Positions 43,156 through 51,983 of a stretch of 64,000 nt of DNA are shown here, in pieces. The DNA lies in the NCBI RefSeq assembly GCF_001854325.1, contig NZ_CP017754.1:1-64000 (forward strand), given 5' to 3'. Both the position numbers and the translations under genes were made by a program. The notes beneath the pieces are model-generated. The model was not told the origin of the DNA and made no database searches. It worked only from the letters and a program-made list of their open reading frames with translations. Within the stretch, counting starts at the first letter, position 1, and each line of letters opens with the position of its first letter. Source of the stretch: Cupriavidus malaysiensis (GTDB taxonomy: Bacteria > Pseudomonadota > Gammaproteobacteria > Burkholderiales > Burkholderiaceae).

Positions 43156-43542
43156 TCAGCGCCGCGCGGCGCGCTTGCGCGCAGGCGCGGAAGGCGCAGG
43201 CTGGCCGGGCATGAAGCGGTCCACCACGGTCGGCGTCAGGGCCTCGTCTTCGAGCTGGCTCGCCACCTGCACACACACCGAGCGGCACAGCGCCACCACG
43301 CTCTCGTCGGCGATCGCGTAGTAGACCAGGTTGGCCTCCTTGCGGCGCGCCAGCACGCCGGCGCGATACATCGCGTTCAGGTGGCGCGACACATTGGTCT
43401 GCGACGAACCCACCGTCTCGACCACGGTGCCGACCGGTTTTTCGCCGTCGCACAGCGCGTGCAGGATCTTCAGCCGGGTCGGCTCCGCCAGCAGGCTGAA
43501 GTAGCCCGATACCTTCTCGAACACGCGGTCCAGTTCTTCCAT
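43156..43542 (-). CDS. ArsR-family regulator, SoxR-like
   Basis: A 128-residue winged-helix repressor. The HTH is LAEPTRLKILHALCDGEKPV to SSQTNVSRHLNAMYRAGVLARRKEANLVYY. Single cysteines occur in HALCDGE and ALCRSVCVQV and could sense sulfur compounds as in SoxR/SqrR-type proteins. I chose ATG 43542 because the alternative ATG at 43578 lies within the palindromic operator. It is encoded between soxF and soxC and probably represses the sox run, including itself. Its C-terminus is basic and Pro-rich. Confidence 0.88.
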   Translation of the reverse strand: MEELDRVFEKVSGYFSLLAEPTRLKILHALCDGEKPVGTVVETVGSSQTNVSRHLNAMYRAGVLARRKEANLVYYAIADESVVALCRSVCVQVASQLEDEALTPTVVDRFMPGQPAPSAPARKRAARR

Positions 43543-43550
43543 GGCGTCCA

Positions 43551-43582
43551 ATATATGCCTATATGCGTGTATGCGCATATAT
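43551..43582. promoter_or_regulatory. Palindromic AT-rich operator before the SoxR-like gene
   Basis: ATATATGC at 43551 is mirrored by GCATATAT ending at 43582, with internal copies of TATATGC and GTATGC between them. It lies 9 bases upstream of the chosen start, at the position of a typical ArsR-family operator. A GC hairpin without T-run (43590-43612) follows toward soxF. Confidence 0.65.
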
Positions 43583-43693
43583 CGTTAACCCCCTGCTGCG
43601 CGGCAGCAGGGGCGGCGGCATGCCGGGCGGCTAATCCATTGCGTCAGAGAAGGCGCGCCCCTGGCGGCGATGCCTTTCGAATGACGCCGTGGA

Positions 43694-44956
43694 CTAACCC
43701 AGCATCTCGCTCCAGATGCCGCGCGCCCAGGCCTGCGCGTAGATGCCCTCCTGCACATTCGGCGCGGCCGACAGGCCGCCGGCGCCGGGCACGGTCAGCA
43801 TGGTCCGTTGCGCTGCGTCGTAGCGGTGCACGCTGGCCACGTGCACGGCTTCGGTCGCACTGGTGAAGCTGTAGCAGGTGTTGTTGTAGAGCGGCTCCGG
43901 ATCCGGAGCCTGTCCCGACAGCAGGGCGACGATGGCGGCCGCCGCGGTCTTGCCGTGCTGGTTGGCCATGTGGCCGGATTTCGGCATCAGCGGTGCGATC
44001 TGGATGGCGTCGCCGAGCACGTGGATGCCCGCTGCGGCGCGCGACTCGAAGGTGAGGAAGTCCACCTCGCACCAGCGCCCGTTGGCGGTGGCCAGCCCCG
44101 CCGCGACCGCGATGGCGCCGGCACGCTGCGGCGGCAGCAGGTTGAGCACGTCGGCGCGCTCGTCTTCCTGTACCTCGAACTTGAGCGTGCGCGTGGCGGC
44201 ATCGACCTCGACCGCCGCGTATTGCGGCCGGTATTCGACCATGCCGGCGTACTGTGTGGCCCACACACGCTTGAACAGCTCGCCCTTGGAGGTCACGTCG
44301 GGATTGGCGTCGAGGATCAGCACCTTGCTGCGCGGCTTGTGCTGCTTCAGGTAGTGCGCGACCAGGCAGGCGCGCTCGTAGGGTCCGGGCGGGCAGCGGT
44401 AGGGCGCCAGCGGGATGGCGATGACGAAGGTGCCGCCATCGCGCATGGCCTCGAGCTGCGCGCGCAGCGCCGCCGTCTGCGGTCCGGCCTTCCAGGCATG
44501 CAGGATGTGCTCGCCGCCGGGGCCGGCCAGGCCGGGCAGTTCGGCCGAGAGAAAGTCGACACCGGGCGACAGCACCAGCCGGTCATAGGGCAGCAGCGCG
44601 CCGCCGGCCAGGCGGACCTGGCGCCGCTGCGCGTCGATGGCCACCGCGCGGTCGCGTGCCAGGCGCACGCCGTGGCGCGCGGCCAGCGCATCGTAGGGCA
44701 CGGTGATGTCGGCCATGGTGCGGGCCCCGCCGATCACCAGGTTGGAGAGCGGGCAGGAAACGAAGCTGGTGTCGGGCTCGACCAGGGTCACGTCGATGGC
44801 ACCCCCGCTCCAGGCGCGCAGGTAGCGCGCCGCGGTGGCGCCGCCGTAGCCGCCGCCCACCACCACCACCTTGGCGTGCGCGGCCGATCGTGCGCGCGCG
44901 GCCGGCATGCCGGCGGCGAGGGCCGCGGCGGCGGCAAGGAATCGGCGTCTGCGCAT
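43694..44956 (-). CDS. soxF: Flavocytochrome c sulfide dehydrogenase flavoprotein (SoxF/FccB)
   Basis: A 420-residue periplasmic FAD protein that oxidises sulfide and hands electrons to a cytochrome partner. It has a Tat-type signal (RRRRFLAAAAALAAGMPAA). The FAD dinucleotide site is VVVVGGGYGGATAARYLRAW (GGGYGG at 34-39). Cys68 lies in SFVSCPLSNLVIGG, and a Cys-rich RCPPGPYERACLVA segment and GDAIQIAPLMPKSGHMANQH follow. The cytochrome gene precedes it by one base, completing a soxEF pair. Confidence 0.92.
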   Translation of the reverse strand: MRRRRFLAAAAALAAGMPAARARSAAHAKVVVVGGGYGGATAARYLRAWSGGAIDVTLVEPDTSFVSCPLSNLVIGGARTMADITVPYDALAARHGVRLARDRAVAIDAQRRQVRLAGGALLPYDRLVLSPGVDFLSAELPGLAGPGGEHILHAWKAGPQTAALRAQLEAMRDGGTFVIAIPLAPYRCPPGPYERACLVAHYLKQHKPRSKVLILDANPDVTSKGELFKRVWATQYAGMVEYRPQYAAVEVDAATRTLKFEVQEDERADVLNLLPPQRAGAIAVAAGLATANGRWCEVDFLTFESRAAAGIHVLGDAIQIAPLMPKSGHMANQHGKTAAAAIVALLSGQAPDPEPLYNNTCYSFTSATEAVHVASVHRYDAAQRTMLTVPGAGGLSAAPNVQEGIYAQAWARGIWSEMLG

Positions 44957-44957
44957 C

Positions 44958-45308
44958 TCAGTCTCCTTGCGGCCGTGCCGCGGCGAACCAGGCGGCGATG
45001 GCCGCGATCTGCGCTTCGCTGTAGCCCTTGGCGATCTGCGGCATCACGGTGCCGTCGCGCCGGCCCGCCTTGAAGTCCGCCATCAGCGACGCGATCCGCG
45101 CGGCCGGACGCCCGGCCAGCGGCGGGATCGGGCTGCCCGCGGGCGGCTGTCCGCCGAAGCCGTGGCAACTGGCGCAGGCCGCGGCCCAGGCGCGCGCCTG
45201 CAGCGGCCGGTCGTCATCGGCGGCCGCGCGGCCGGGCATGGCAAGCGCTGCGCTGGCCGCGCACACTGCCAGCAACGCCGGCACGGCCGGCAGGTGGGTC
45301 TTGCGCAT
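44958..45308 (-). CDS. soxE: Cytochrome c partner of the flavoprotein (SoxE/FccA-like)
   Basis: A 116-residue class I cytochrome c. The Sec signal runs to about residue 29 (AMPGRAAA), the heme motif is CASCH (Cys45, Cys48, His49), and the distal Met is in GTVMPQIAKGYS. Only one heme is present, whereas some SoxE proteins have two. It is the first gene of the sox run and lies one base before soxF, so both should be made together as the sulfide dehydrogenase. The symbol is by position and family, not certain. Confidence 0.85.
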   Translation of the reverse strand: MRKTHLPAVPALLAVCAASAALAMPGRAAADDDRPLQARAWAAACASCHGFGGQPPAGSPIPPLAGRPAARIASLMADFKAGRRDGTVMPQIAKGYSEAQIAAIAAWFAAARPQGD

Positions 45309-45447
45309 GGTGTCGCTCCGGGGGCGGATGGGTGATGCGGTCGCGCGTGCCGCCGCGCGTGGCGTGGCAATCCTGGCACATCGCCCCGCGTGCGTGGCGG
45401 GGTGTCCGTGCCGCCGCCGGCATGCGCGCCGGCGGTGGCAGGAAACG

Positions 45448-46335
45448 TCAGGGCAGGTTGCGGCCCGGCGGCAGCGGCACCGGCGAGGTGACCGGGCTGG
45501 TGACGGGGCTCGTCACGGCGCCGCCGGGGGCGGCGCTGGCCGGCGAGCCCGTTGCCGCCGGGGCGGCGCCCGCTGCGGGGGCGTTGTCGAGGCCGTTGCG
45601 CACGCCGTCGTCGGGCTGCTGGCCCGGCGTCGTCTGGTTCTGCGCGTTGGCGGCCTTGTCGAGTCGGTCGCGTTCGGCCTCGCTGATGTAGTCGAAGGTC
45701 TTGACCACCTTGCTGACACCGCCCGCATTGCGCGCCACGTCGGTGGCGCGGTCGCCTTCGGCATTGGTGACGATGCCGAGCAGGTAGACCACGCCCTTTT
45801 CCGTCACCACCTTGATGGAGTTGGACGGCACCCCCTCGGCGGTCATCAGCTGGGTCTTGACCTTGCTGGTGATGAAGGCGTCCTCGCTGCGCGTCATGAA
45901 GGACGGGGAGGAGACCACCTCGATCTCGTTGATCACTTCGCGCGCATTGGGCAGGCTGCGCACGTACTGGTCGACCTGCTGCTTGACGTCGTTGTTCTGG
46001 GCCTCGCCGGTCAACAGCACCTTGCGGTTGAAGACCGTCACGTTGACGCGGGCGCGGTCGCCGAAGCGCGAGTTGATCGTGCTTTCGGACTCGATCTGCA
46101 GGCCGCGGTCGACGGTCTGCACGGCGGTGGGCCGCCGGTCGGTGGCGACCAGCACGCCGCCGGCCATGGCGCCGGCCAGCACGGGGAAGCAGCCGGTCAG
46201 CTGGGTGGCCGCCGCGGCGAGCGCCGCCACGGTGACCAGGGTGCGGGCCAGGCGCGGCAGGCCCGCGGGCACGGCGTGGCGCGCTGCCTGCCGGCTGGCC
46301 AGGGAGTCTTGCTGGGGATGCGGGTTCGTCGTCAT
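45448..46335 (-). CDS. dolP: BON-domain outer-membrane lipoprotein (DolP/YraP-like)
   Basis: A 295-residue lipoprotein. The signal is followed by the lipobox LTGC in AAATQLTGCFPVLAG. Two BON domains follow (RARVNVTVFNRKVLLTGEA and the SNSIKVVTEKGVVYLLGIV segment). The C-terminal extension of about 60 residues is rich in Pro, Ala and Gly with the repeat SPVTSPVTSPV, absent in E. coli DolP. Start ATG 46335; an open frame reaches 46488. Like E. coli it lies behind diaA. It likely binds anionic phospholipids and supports envelope integrity. Confidence 0.9.
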   Translation of the reverse strand: MTTNPHPQQDSLASRQAARHAVPAGLPRLARTLVTVAALAAAATQLTGCFPVLAGAMAGGVLVATDRRPTAVQTVDRGLQIESESTINSRFGDRARVNVTVFNRKVLLTGEAQNNDVKQQVDQYVRSLPNAREVINEIEVVSSPSFMTRSEDAFITSKVKTQLMTAEGVPSNSIKVVTEKGVVYLLGIVTNAEGDRATDVARNAGGVSKVVKTFDYISEAERDRLDKAANAQNQTTPGQQPDDGVRNGLDNAPAAGAAPAATGSPASAAPGGAVTSPVTSPVTSPVPLPPGRNLP

Positions 46336-46385
46336 GCGGTCCTTGCTGTGGCTGTGATGCGGATCGGGGGGCGGGTGCGGCACGC

Positions 46386-47033
<648 letters not shown>

Positions 47034-47127
47034 CTATCCTATGGTCCGCGCTGCCTGCGCCACCCGGGGCCACCTGCGTGGCCCGCGGCAAGGCGCATTA
47101 TGACGCAGCGGCCGGCCGCCGGCGGCC

Positions 47128-47511
47128 TCAGTCGCCGCTCTCCAGGGCTTCCTGCCCGAAGGCACCCTGCAGCCACTCCAGCCTCGCGCCATCGATGGCC
47201 ACCACGTCGAAGCGGCAGCCCGGCACGGCGGGCCATGCCGCCAGGAAATGGCTGGCGGCGAGCAGCACGCGGCGCTGCTTGGCTGGCGTCACGCTGGCCG
47301 CCGCGCCGCCGAAGGCGCGGCTGCTGCGCTGGCGCACCTCCACGAATACCAGCCCGCCATCCGCCTCCTGCATCACCAAGTCGATCTCGCCGCCATTGCA
47401 GCGATAATTGCGGGCGGCGAGCACGAGACCGTGCCGCTGCAGGTGCGCCAGCGCCCGGGCCTCGGCCTGGGCGCCGCGCGTCCTTGCGATGGTATTGGAT
47501 GAGCGATGCAA
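47128..47511 (-). CDS. yraN: UPF0102 (YraN) endonuclease-fold protein
   Basis: A 127-residue protein of the YraN family with a restriction-endonuclease-like core. GGEIDLVMQEADGGLVFVEV and RQRSSRAFGGAAASVTPAKQ (usual form EVRxR..., with Asp, Glu and Gln of the fold) are visible, and the N-terminus has GAQAEARALAHLQRHGL. The function is not established in the family. It is divergent from rsmI with only 14 bases between start codons, so both promoters must lie inside the neighbouring coding sequence. Confidence 0.9.
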   Translation of the reverse strand: MHRSSNTIARTRGAQAEARALAHLQRHGLVLAARNYRCNGGEIDLVMQEADGGLVFVEVRQRSSRAFGGAAASVTPAKQRRVLLAASHFLAAWPAVPGCRFDVVAIDGARLEWLQGAFGQEALESGD

Positions 47512-47525
47512 AGGAAGTTCCCAAG

Positions 47526-48431
47526 ATGAGTGACTGGATCTCGCTGGCGGCCGGCCAGTCCTACCCTGCCGGCACGCTGTACGTGGTGGCGACGCCGATC
47601 GGCAACGTGGCGGACCTGTCGCTGCGGGCGCTGCACGTGCTGGGCCTGGTCGATGCCATTGCCTGCGAAGACACCCGCAACACCGGGCAGCTGCTCGCCC
47701 GCCTGGGCCTGCAACGCCCGCTGGTGGCGGTGCACGAGCACAACGAGCGCGAGGCGGCCGGGCGCATCGTCGCGCGGCTCGCGGCGGGCGAGCGCATCGC
47801 CTACGTGTCCGATGCCGGCACGCCGGGCATTTCCGACCCCGGCGCGCGCCTGGTCGAGGCGGCGCGCGCGGGTGGCCACGCCGTGGTGCCGCTGCCGGGC
47901 CCGAGCGCCGCGGTGGCGGCGCTGTCGGTGGCCGGCGGCCTGCTGGATACCGGTGCGGGCCGCTTCACCTTCGTCGGCTTCCTGCCGTCCAAGGCGCGCG
48001 CGCGGGCCGAGGCCATCGCCGGACTGGCCGGGCTCGACCATGCCTGGGTCCTCTACGAGGCGCCCCACCGCATCGCCGAGACGCTGGCGGCGCTGGCCGA
48101 GGGCCTGCCCGGCACGCGCCGCCTGCTGATCGGGCGCGAGCTGACCAAGCTGTTCGAGGAAACGCCGGTGCTGAGCGTGGCCGAGGCGCCGGGCTGGCTG
48201 GCGGCCGATGCGGCGCGCGCCAAGGGCGAGTTCGTGCTGGTGGTCGAAGGGGCGGCCGCGGTGGCGGCGGACGGCGCGCCGGATGCGCAGGCGCAGCGGG
48301 TGCTCGATCTGCTGCTGGCCGAGCTGCCGGCCAAGCGCGCGGCCAAGCTGGCGGCCGCCATCACCGGTGCGCAGACCGATGCGCTGTACCGGCTGGCGCT
48401 GGCGCGGCGTGGCGATGACGGCGCGGCATAG
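47526..48431 (+). CDS. rsmI: 16S rRNA (cytidine-1402-2'-O)-methyltransferase RsmI
   Basis: A 301-residue tetrapyrrole-methylase-fold enzyme that methylates the ribose of C1402 in 16S rRNA with S-adenosylmethionine. Signatures are LYVVATPIGNVADLSLRAL, ACEDTRNTGQLL, VSDAGTPGISDPGARLV and the FVGFLPSKA stretch. Start ATG 47526 follows AAAGGAAGTTCCCAAG; a second in-frame ATG at 47499 would overlap yraN. Divergent rsmI and yraN-diaA-dolP is a conserved arrangement. Confidence 0.95.
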   Translation: MSDWISLAAGQSYPAGTLYVVATPIGNVADLSLRALHVLGLVDAIACEDTRNTGQLLARLGLQRPLVAVHEHNEREAAGRIVARLAAGERIAYVSDAGTPGISDPGARLVEAARAGGHAVVPLPGPSAAVAALSVAGGLLDTGAGRFTFVGFLPSKARARAEAIAGLAGLDHAWVLYEAPHRIAETLAALAEGLPGTRRLLIGRELTKLFEETPVLSVAEAPGWLAADAARAKGEFVLVVEGAAAVAADGAPDAQAQRVLDLLLAELPAKRAAKLAAAITGAQTDALYRLALARRGDDGAA

Positions 48432-48582
48432 CGGGTGACATAGGGCGCGGCCGCCGTACCGGTGCCGGCGGCGTCGCGGCGCACGCGCGTACGGCAACGG
48501 CGTGGGGATGTGCCCGGCCGGGGCCGGAAGGGATGCAGCGCTGGAAGTTATCCACAGGCCGGCAAGCTCCCGCCTGCTGCGC

Positions 48583-49401
48583 TCAGCGGGCCTTGTGCCT
48601 GGGCGCGGCCTTGCGCGTCTTGCTGGTCTTGCGTGCGGCGCGCGAGTGCTTGGTCCTGGTGGTGGTGTCGGCATCGGCATCGTCGGCATCGCCGCCGGCC
48701 TCGTCCGCCACGCTGTTGTCCACGCCGGCCTGCGGGCCCAGCGCTGCCACTTCGGTGCGCGACAGGCGGCGGATCTCCACCTGGGTGGCGCCGTGGTCGA
48801 CGAAGCCGAGGCGCTTGGCCGCCGCGTAGGAGACGTCGAGGATGCGGTTGCCATGATAGGGGCCGCGGTCGTTGATGCGCAGCACGGCCACCTTGTCGTT
48901 GCGCAGGTTGCGCACCAACACCCAGCTGTCGAGCGGTAGCGAGGGGTGGGCGGCAGTCATGGCGCGCATGTCGAAACGCTCGCCGGTGGCGGTGCGGCGG
49001 CCGTGCAGGCCGCGCCCGTACCAGGAGGCAGAGCCGCGCTCCTCGAAAGTGCCGAGGTCCGCGCGCAGGCCGTCGAGCGAGCCCTGGCGGCCGAGGCCGG
49101 CGTCCCCGCCATTGCCGCCGTTGGCAGCGCTGTCGTCGTTGCCCCAGGAGAACAGGTTCCAGCCGCTGCCGCGCTCGTCGCTGGCGCCGGCCTGGGCATG
49201 CGCGGAGAGGCCGGACCTGGCCGTCGCGGGACGGTTGGCAGCCGGCGTGCGCTTCGCCGCCAGCGGCTGCGGCGAATCGGCATCGCCCGGGCCGGCGGTA
49301 GGCGGCAGCGCGCAGGCGCTCAGCGCGAGCGCGCAGACGCCGTGCGCGCCGAAGCGGGCAAGGCGTCGCAGGTCGGAGGGGAAGCGGAGCAGCGTGCGCA
49401 T
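48583..49401 (-). CDS. rlpA: RlpA-like lipoprotein, septal-ring lytic transglycosylase family
   Basis: A 272-residue lipoprotein with lipobox LSAC at about residue 29. A Gly/Asn/Ala-rich spacer precedes the double-psi beta-barrel at about 118-215 (ASWYGRGLHGRRTATGERFD, VLVRNLRNDKVAVLRINDRG, NRILDVSYAAAKRLGF), with the catalytic Asp of INDRGPY. The C-terminus is a Lys/Arg-rich tail (KHSRAARKTSKTRKAAPRHK) and not the SPOR domain found in E. coli RlpA. It would cut denuded peptidoglycan glycan strands at the division site. Confidence 0.88.
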   Translation of the reverse strand: MRTLLRFPSDLRRLARFGAHGVCALALSACALPPTAGPGDADSPQPLAAKRTPAANRPATARSGLSAHAQAGASDERGSGWNLFSWGNDDSAANGGNGGDAGLGRQGSLDGLRADLGTFEERGSASWYGRGLHGRRTATGERFDMRAMTAAHPSLPLDSWVLVRNLRNDKVAVLRINDRGPYHGNRILDVSYAAAKRLGFVDHGATQVEIRRLSRTEVAALGPQAGVDNSVADEAGGDADDADADTTTRTKHSRAARKTSKTRKAAPRHKAR

Positions 49402-49649
49402 CGGGCGGAGTCTAGCATCATGCGAATGCCGCTACTGCACCGATTTTGTTACGAAATGTCCGGATCGCCAGGGCAATTCCGCGCAATCCACCAGCTGGCG
49501 CGGGATTGCGGGGAATCATCCCCCTTTGTCTTGACATGCATCATACGGCACCCGGACGGCCCGCATCCGGCGCGAAACGGGGCCGGAGGCTACAATGCGG
49601 CCACAGTTTCCGCGCGTCCGGCGCGGCGCCGACACCCCAGACGTCCACC

Positions 49650-50300
49650 ATGAAAGTCCTGCTGATCCCGGTTACGCCCTTCCAGCAAAACTGCTCGCTG
49701 CTGATCGACGAGAGCAGCGGCCGTGCCGCGGTCTGCGACCCGGGCGGCGATCTCGACCGCATCCTGGCCGCGGTCAAGGAACAGGGTGTGACGCTCGAGA
49801 AGATCTTTCTGACGCATGGCCACGTCGACCACTGCGCCGGCGCGGCCGCGCTGTCGCGCGAACTGGGGATTCCCATCGAGGGGCCGCAGCGCGACGAGCG
49901 TTTCTGGATCGAGCAATTGCCGGAGCAGACGCGGCGTTTCGGCTTCGGCCATGCCGAGGTGTTCGAGCCGGAGCGCTGGCTGGAGAACGGCGACACGGTC
50001 CAGTTCGGCAATGAGACGCTCGAGGTCTATCACTGCCCGGGACATACCCCGGGCCACGTGGTGTTCTTCTCGCGGCCGCACCGGCTGGCGATCGTCGGTG
50101 ACGTGCTGTTCGCCGGCTCGATCGGCCGCACCGACTTCCCGCGCGGCAACCACGCCGACCTGATCCGCGCGATCCGCACGCGCCTGTGGCCGCTGGGCGA
50201 CGACGTGACCTTCGTGCCCGGGCACGGCCCGGTCTCGACCTTCGGCGAGGAGCGCAAGCACAACCCCTACGTCGCCGACCACCTGATCGACGCCGCCTGA
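49650..50300 (+). CDS. MBL-fold metallo-hydrolase (YcbL/glyoxalase II-like)
   Basis: A 216-residue single-domain metallo-beta-lactamase-fold hydrolase. The zinc motif THGHVDHCAG is at 55-64 (His56, His58, Asp60, His61), followed by HCPGHTPGHVVFF, AIVGDVLFAGSIGRTDFPRG and FVPGHGPVSTFGEER. It lacks the C-terminal helical domain of true glyoxalase II and resembles E. coli YcbL. Start ATG 49650; the frame reaches 49446 but is not family-like there. It may hydrolyse S-lactoylglutathione or a related thioester. Confidence 0.9.
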   Translation: MKVLLIPVTPFQQNCSLLIDESSGRAAVCDPGGDLDRILAAVKEQGVTLEKIFLTHGHVDHCAGAAALSRELGIPIEGPQRDERFWIEQLPEQTRRFGFGHAEVFEPERWLENGDTVQFGNETLEVYHCPGHTPGHVVFFSRPHRLAIVGDVLFAGSIGRTDFPRGNHADLIRAIRTRLWPLGDDVTFVPGHGPVSTFGEERKHNPYVADHLIDAA

Positions 50301-50324
50301 GCCCGGCGGCCAGGCGCATACCCC

Positions 50325-50978
50325 ATGGCCAAGCACCAGGCTCCCGATACGCGGCCCGAGATCTACGTCAGCACCGACATCGAGGCCGACGGCCCGATCC
50401 CCGGGCCGCACTCCATGCTCTCCTTCGCCTCGGCGGCCATGCTGGCCGACAAGACCGTGGTGGGGACTTTCTCGGCCAACCTGCACACGCTGCCGGGCGC
50501 CAGCGGCCATCCGGTGCAGATGCGCTGGTGGGAGACGCAGCCGGAAGCCTGGGCGGCCTGCCGGCGCGACCTGCAGGCGCCCGAGGAAGCACTGCCGCGC
50601 TACGTCGAATGGGTCGAGAGCCTGCCCGGCAAGCCGGTCTTCGTGGCCTTCCCGGCCGGCTTCGACTTCACCTGGATGTTCTGGTACATGATGCGCTTCG
50701 CCGGCCGCTCGCCGTTCGGCTGGGCCGCGCTCGACATCAAGACGCTCGGCTTCGCGCTGACGGGGCTGCCCTACCGCCGTACCGTCAAGCCGGCCCTGCC
50801 CGCCGAGTGGAAGGATCCGTTGCCGCATACCCACGTGGCGCTTGATGATGCGCTGGAACAGGGCGCTCTCTTCTGCAATATGCTGGCCGCGCTGCGCACA
50901 CGGCAGGCCGCCGCGGCGGCCGATGGCGCGGGCGCTGCCGGTGCCACTCCGCTGGCGGCCGATAGCGGCCCGGCGTGA
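50325..50978 (+). CDS. 3'-5' exonuclease-like protein (RNase H/DEDD fold)
   Basis: A 217-residue protein with a DnaQ-like start: [20 protein letters not shown] (Asp and Glu of motif I), then [20 protein letters not shown] (motif II region) and [16 protein letters not shown] (motif III Asp). The WWETQPEAW segment is typical of the small exoribonuclease family related to mycobacterial Rv2179c. The C-terminal 25 residues are Ala/Gly-rich. It begins 24 bases after the MBL gene and is probably co-transcribed with it. Confidence 0.82.
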   Translation: MAKHQAPDTRPEIYVSTDIEADGPIPGPHSMLSFASAAMLADKTVVGTFSANLHTLPGASGHPVQMRWWETQPEAWAACRRDLQAPEEALPRYVEWVESLPGKPVFVAFPAGFDFTWMFWYMMRFAGRSPFGWAALDIKTLGFALTGLPYRRTVKPALPAEWKDPLPHTHVALDDALEQGALFCNMLAALRTRQAAAAADGAGAAGATPLAADSGPA

Positions 50979-51153
50979 GCCGCCGCCGGGTGGGCCAGCG
51001 CCCGCTCCGCCCTTGTGCGCCCTGGGCGAGCGAGCGGATGGCCGCCTATAGTGATAGGGAGAGGCGACGGGCCGGGCGCGGCAGGGTGCCACTGCCGGCC
51101 GTTGCGTGCCGCGGCTACGCCTGCGGGCGACCCGGGCGGAGGAGGTGTCCATC

Positions 51154-51375
51154 ATGCGTTTCCACCCCGATCTGCACTGGCGGCAGCTTGCCGAACGGCT
51201 GCACCGGGGCCGTCCGAGCCACCCCGCGCCGCACCTGATGCACTCACTGGACGACGATGCGGAAGCCGCCAAGGCCACGCTCTATGTCGCCACCATCGCC
51301 CTGCTGGTATTGCTGTTCGTGTTCGCTGGCATCGCTTTCGGTCAGGAGGCCATGCACTGGCTGGGTGTCGGCTAG
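51154..51375 (+). CDS. Small single-span membrane protein, unknown
   Basis: A 73-residue protein: a soluble N-terminal part rich in His and Arg (MRFHPDLHWRQLAERLHRG), an acidic stretch (SLDDDAEAAK) and one C-terminal membrane span (LYVATIALLVLLFVFAGIAF). Start ATG 51154 is preceded by GGAGGAGGTGTCCATC, an almost perfect ribosome site, so I prefer it to the longer frame from 51106. No family recognised. A strong terminator follows. Confidence 0.7.
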   Translation: MRFHPDLHWRQLAERLHRGRPSHPAPHLMHSLDDDAEAAKATLYVATIALLVLLFVFAGIAFGQEAMHWLGVG

Positions 51376-51408
51376 ACGACCCGCCTGAAGCAGACTGTCT
51401 GTCTGACC

Positions 51409-51446
51409 GGGCCGGCCCCCATGAGAATGGGGGCCGGCCTCTTTCT
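51409..51446. terminator. Rho-independent terminator between the small membrane gene and arsC
   Basis: GGCCGGCCCCCAT pairs perfectly with ATGGGGGCCGGCC across GAGA and is followed by TCTTTCT. It can end the rightward gene and probably damps leftward transcription too. Confidence 0.88.
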
Positions 51447-51511
51447 GGGGCAGTGGAAGGGGCAGTGGAAGTGGACCGCAGGGGGCGGCGCATGGCGTGC
51501 GCCGCCGGGGT

Positions 51512-51871
51512 TCAGTCCAGCAGTGCCGCGACGTTCTCGGGCGGGCGGCCGATCGCGGCACGGCCCTTGCGTACCACCAGCGGGCGCTGCAACAGGATCG
51601 GGTGGTCGGCGACCGCGGCCAGCACCTCGGCATCGGTCAGCCCCGCATCGGCGAGGTCGAGTTCCTGGTAGATGGCCTCGTTGTCGCGCACCATCTGCCG
51701 GACCGGCACTCCCAGCATGGCGTGGAGTTGCTTGAGCGTGGCCAGGCTGGGCGGGGTCTTCAGGTATTCGACCACTTCCACCGGCTCGCCGAGGCGGGTG
51801 GCCGCGGCCTCGACCAGGGCTAGGGTCTCACGCGACTTGGAGCAGCGCGGGTTGTGGTAGATGGTGATCAT
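51512..51871 (-). CDS. arsC: ArsC-family glutaredoxin-dependent arsenate reductase
   Basis: A 119-residue thioredoxin-fold reductase. The catalytic Cys10 is in IYHNPRCSKSRETLALV, and the arginines of the anion site appear in VRDNEAIYQE and QRPLVVRKGRAAIGRPPE. No arsR, arsB or other arsenic gene is near, so it could be a stand-alone ArsC or the related YfgD type; the symbol is provisional. Start ATG 51871. Confidence 0.85.
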   Translation of the reverse strand: MITIYHNPRCSKSRETLALVEAAATRLGEPVEVVEYLKTPPSLATLKQLHAMLGVPVRQMVRDNEAIYQELDLADAGLTDAEVLAAVADHPILLQRPLVVRKGRAAIGRPPENVAALLD

Positions 51872-51983
51872 GGCCAGGTTCTCCGGATGCGAATACCGGC
51901 ACTATAACCAAGAGCGGCGTCCCGGGCACCAGGGTGGTGCACCTCGGGGCGGCCGCTTCCAGGCGGCAGCTCAGGGGCCGCGC

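Noticed and set aside
41320..43866. 848-codon plus-strand open frame
   Set aside because: Antisense of soxD, soxC and the ArsR gene; no motif or ribosome site.
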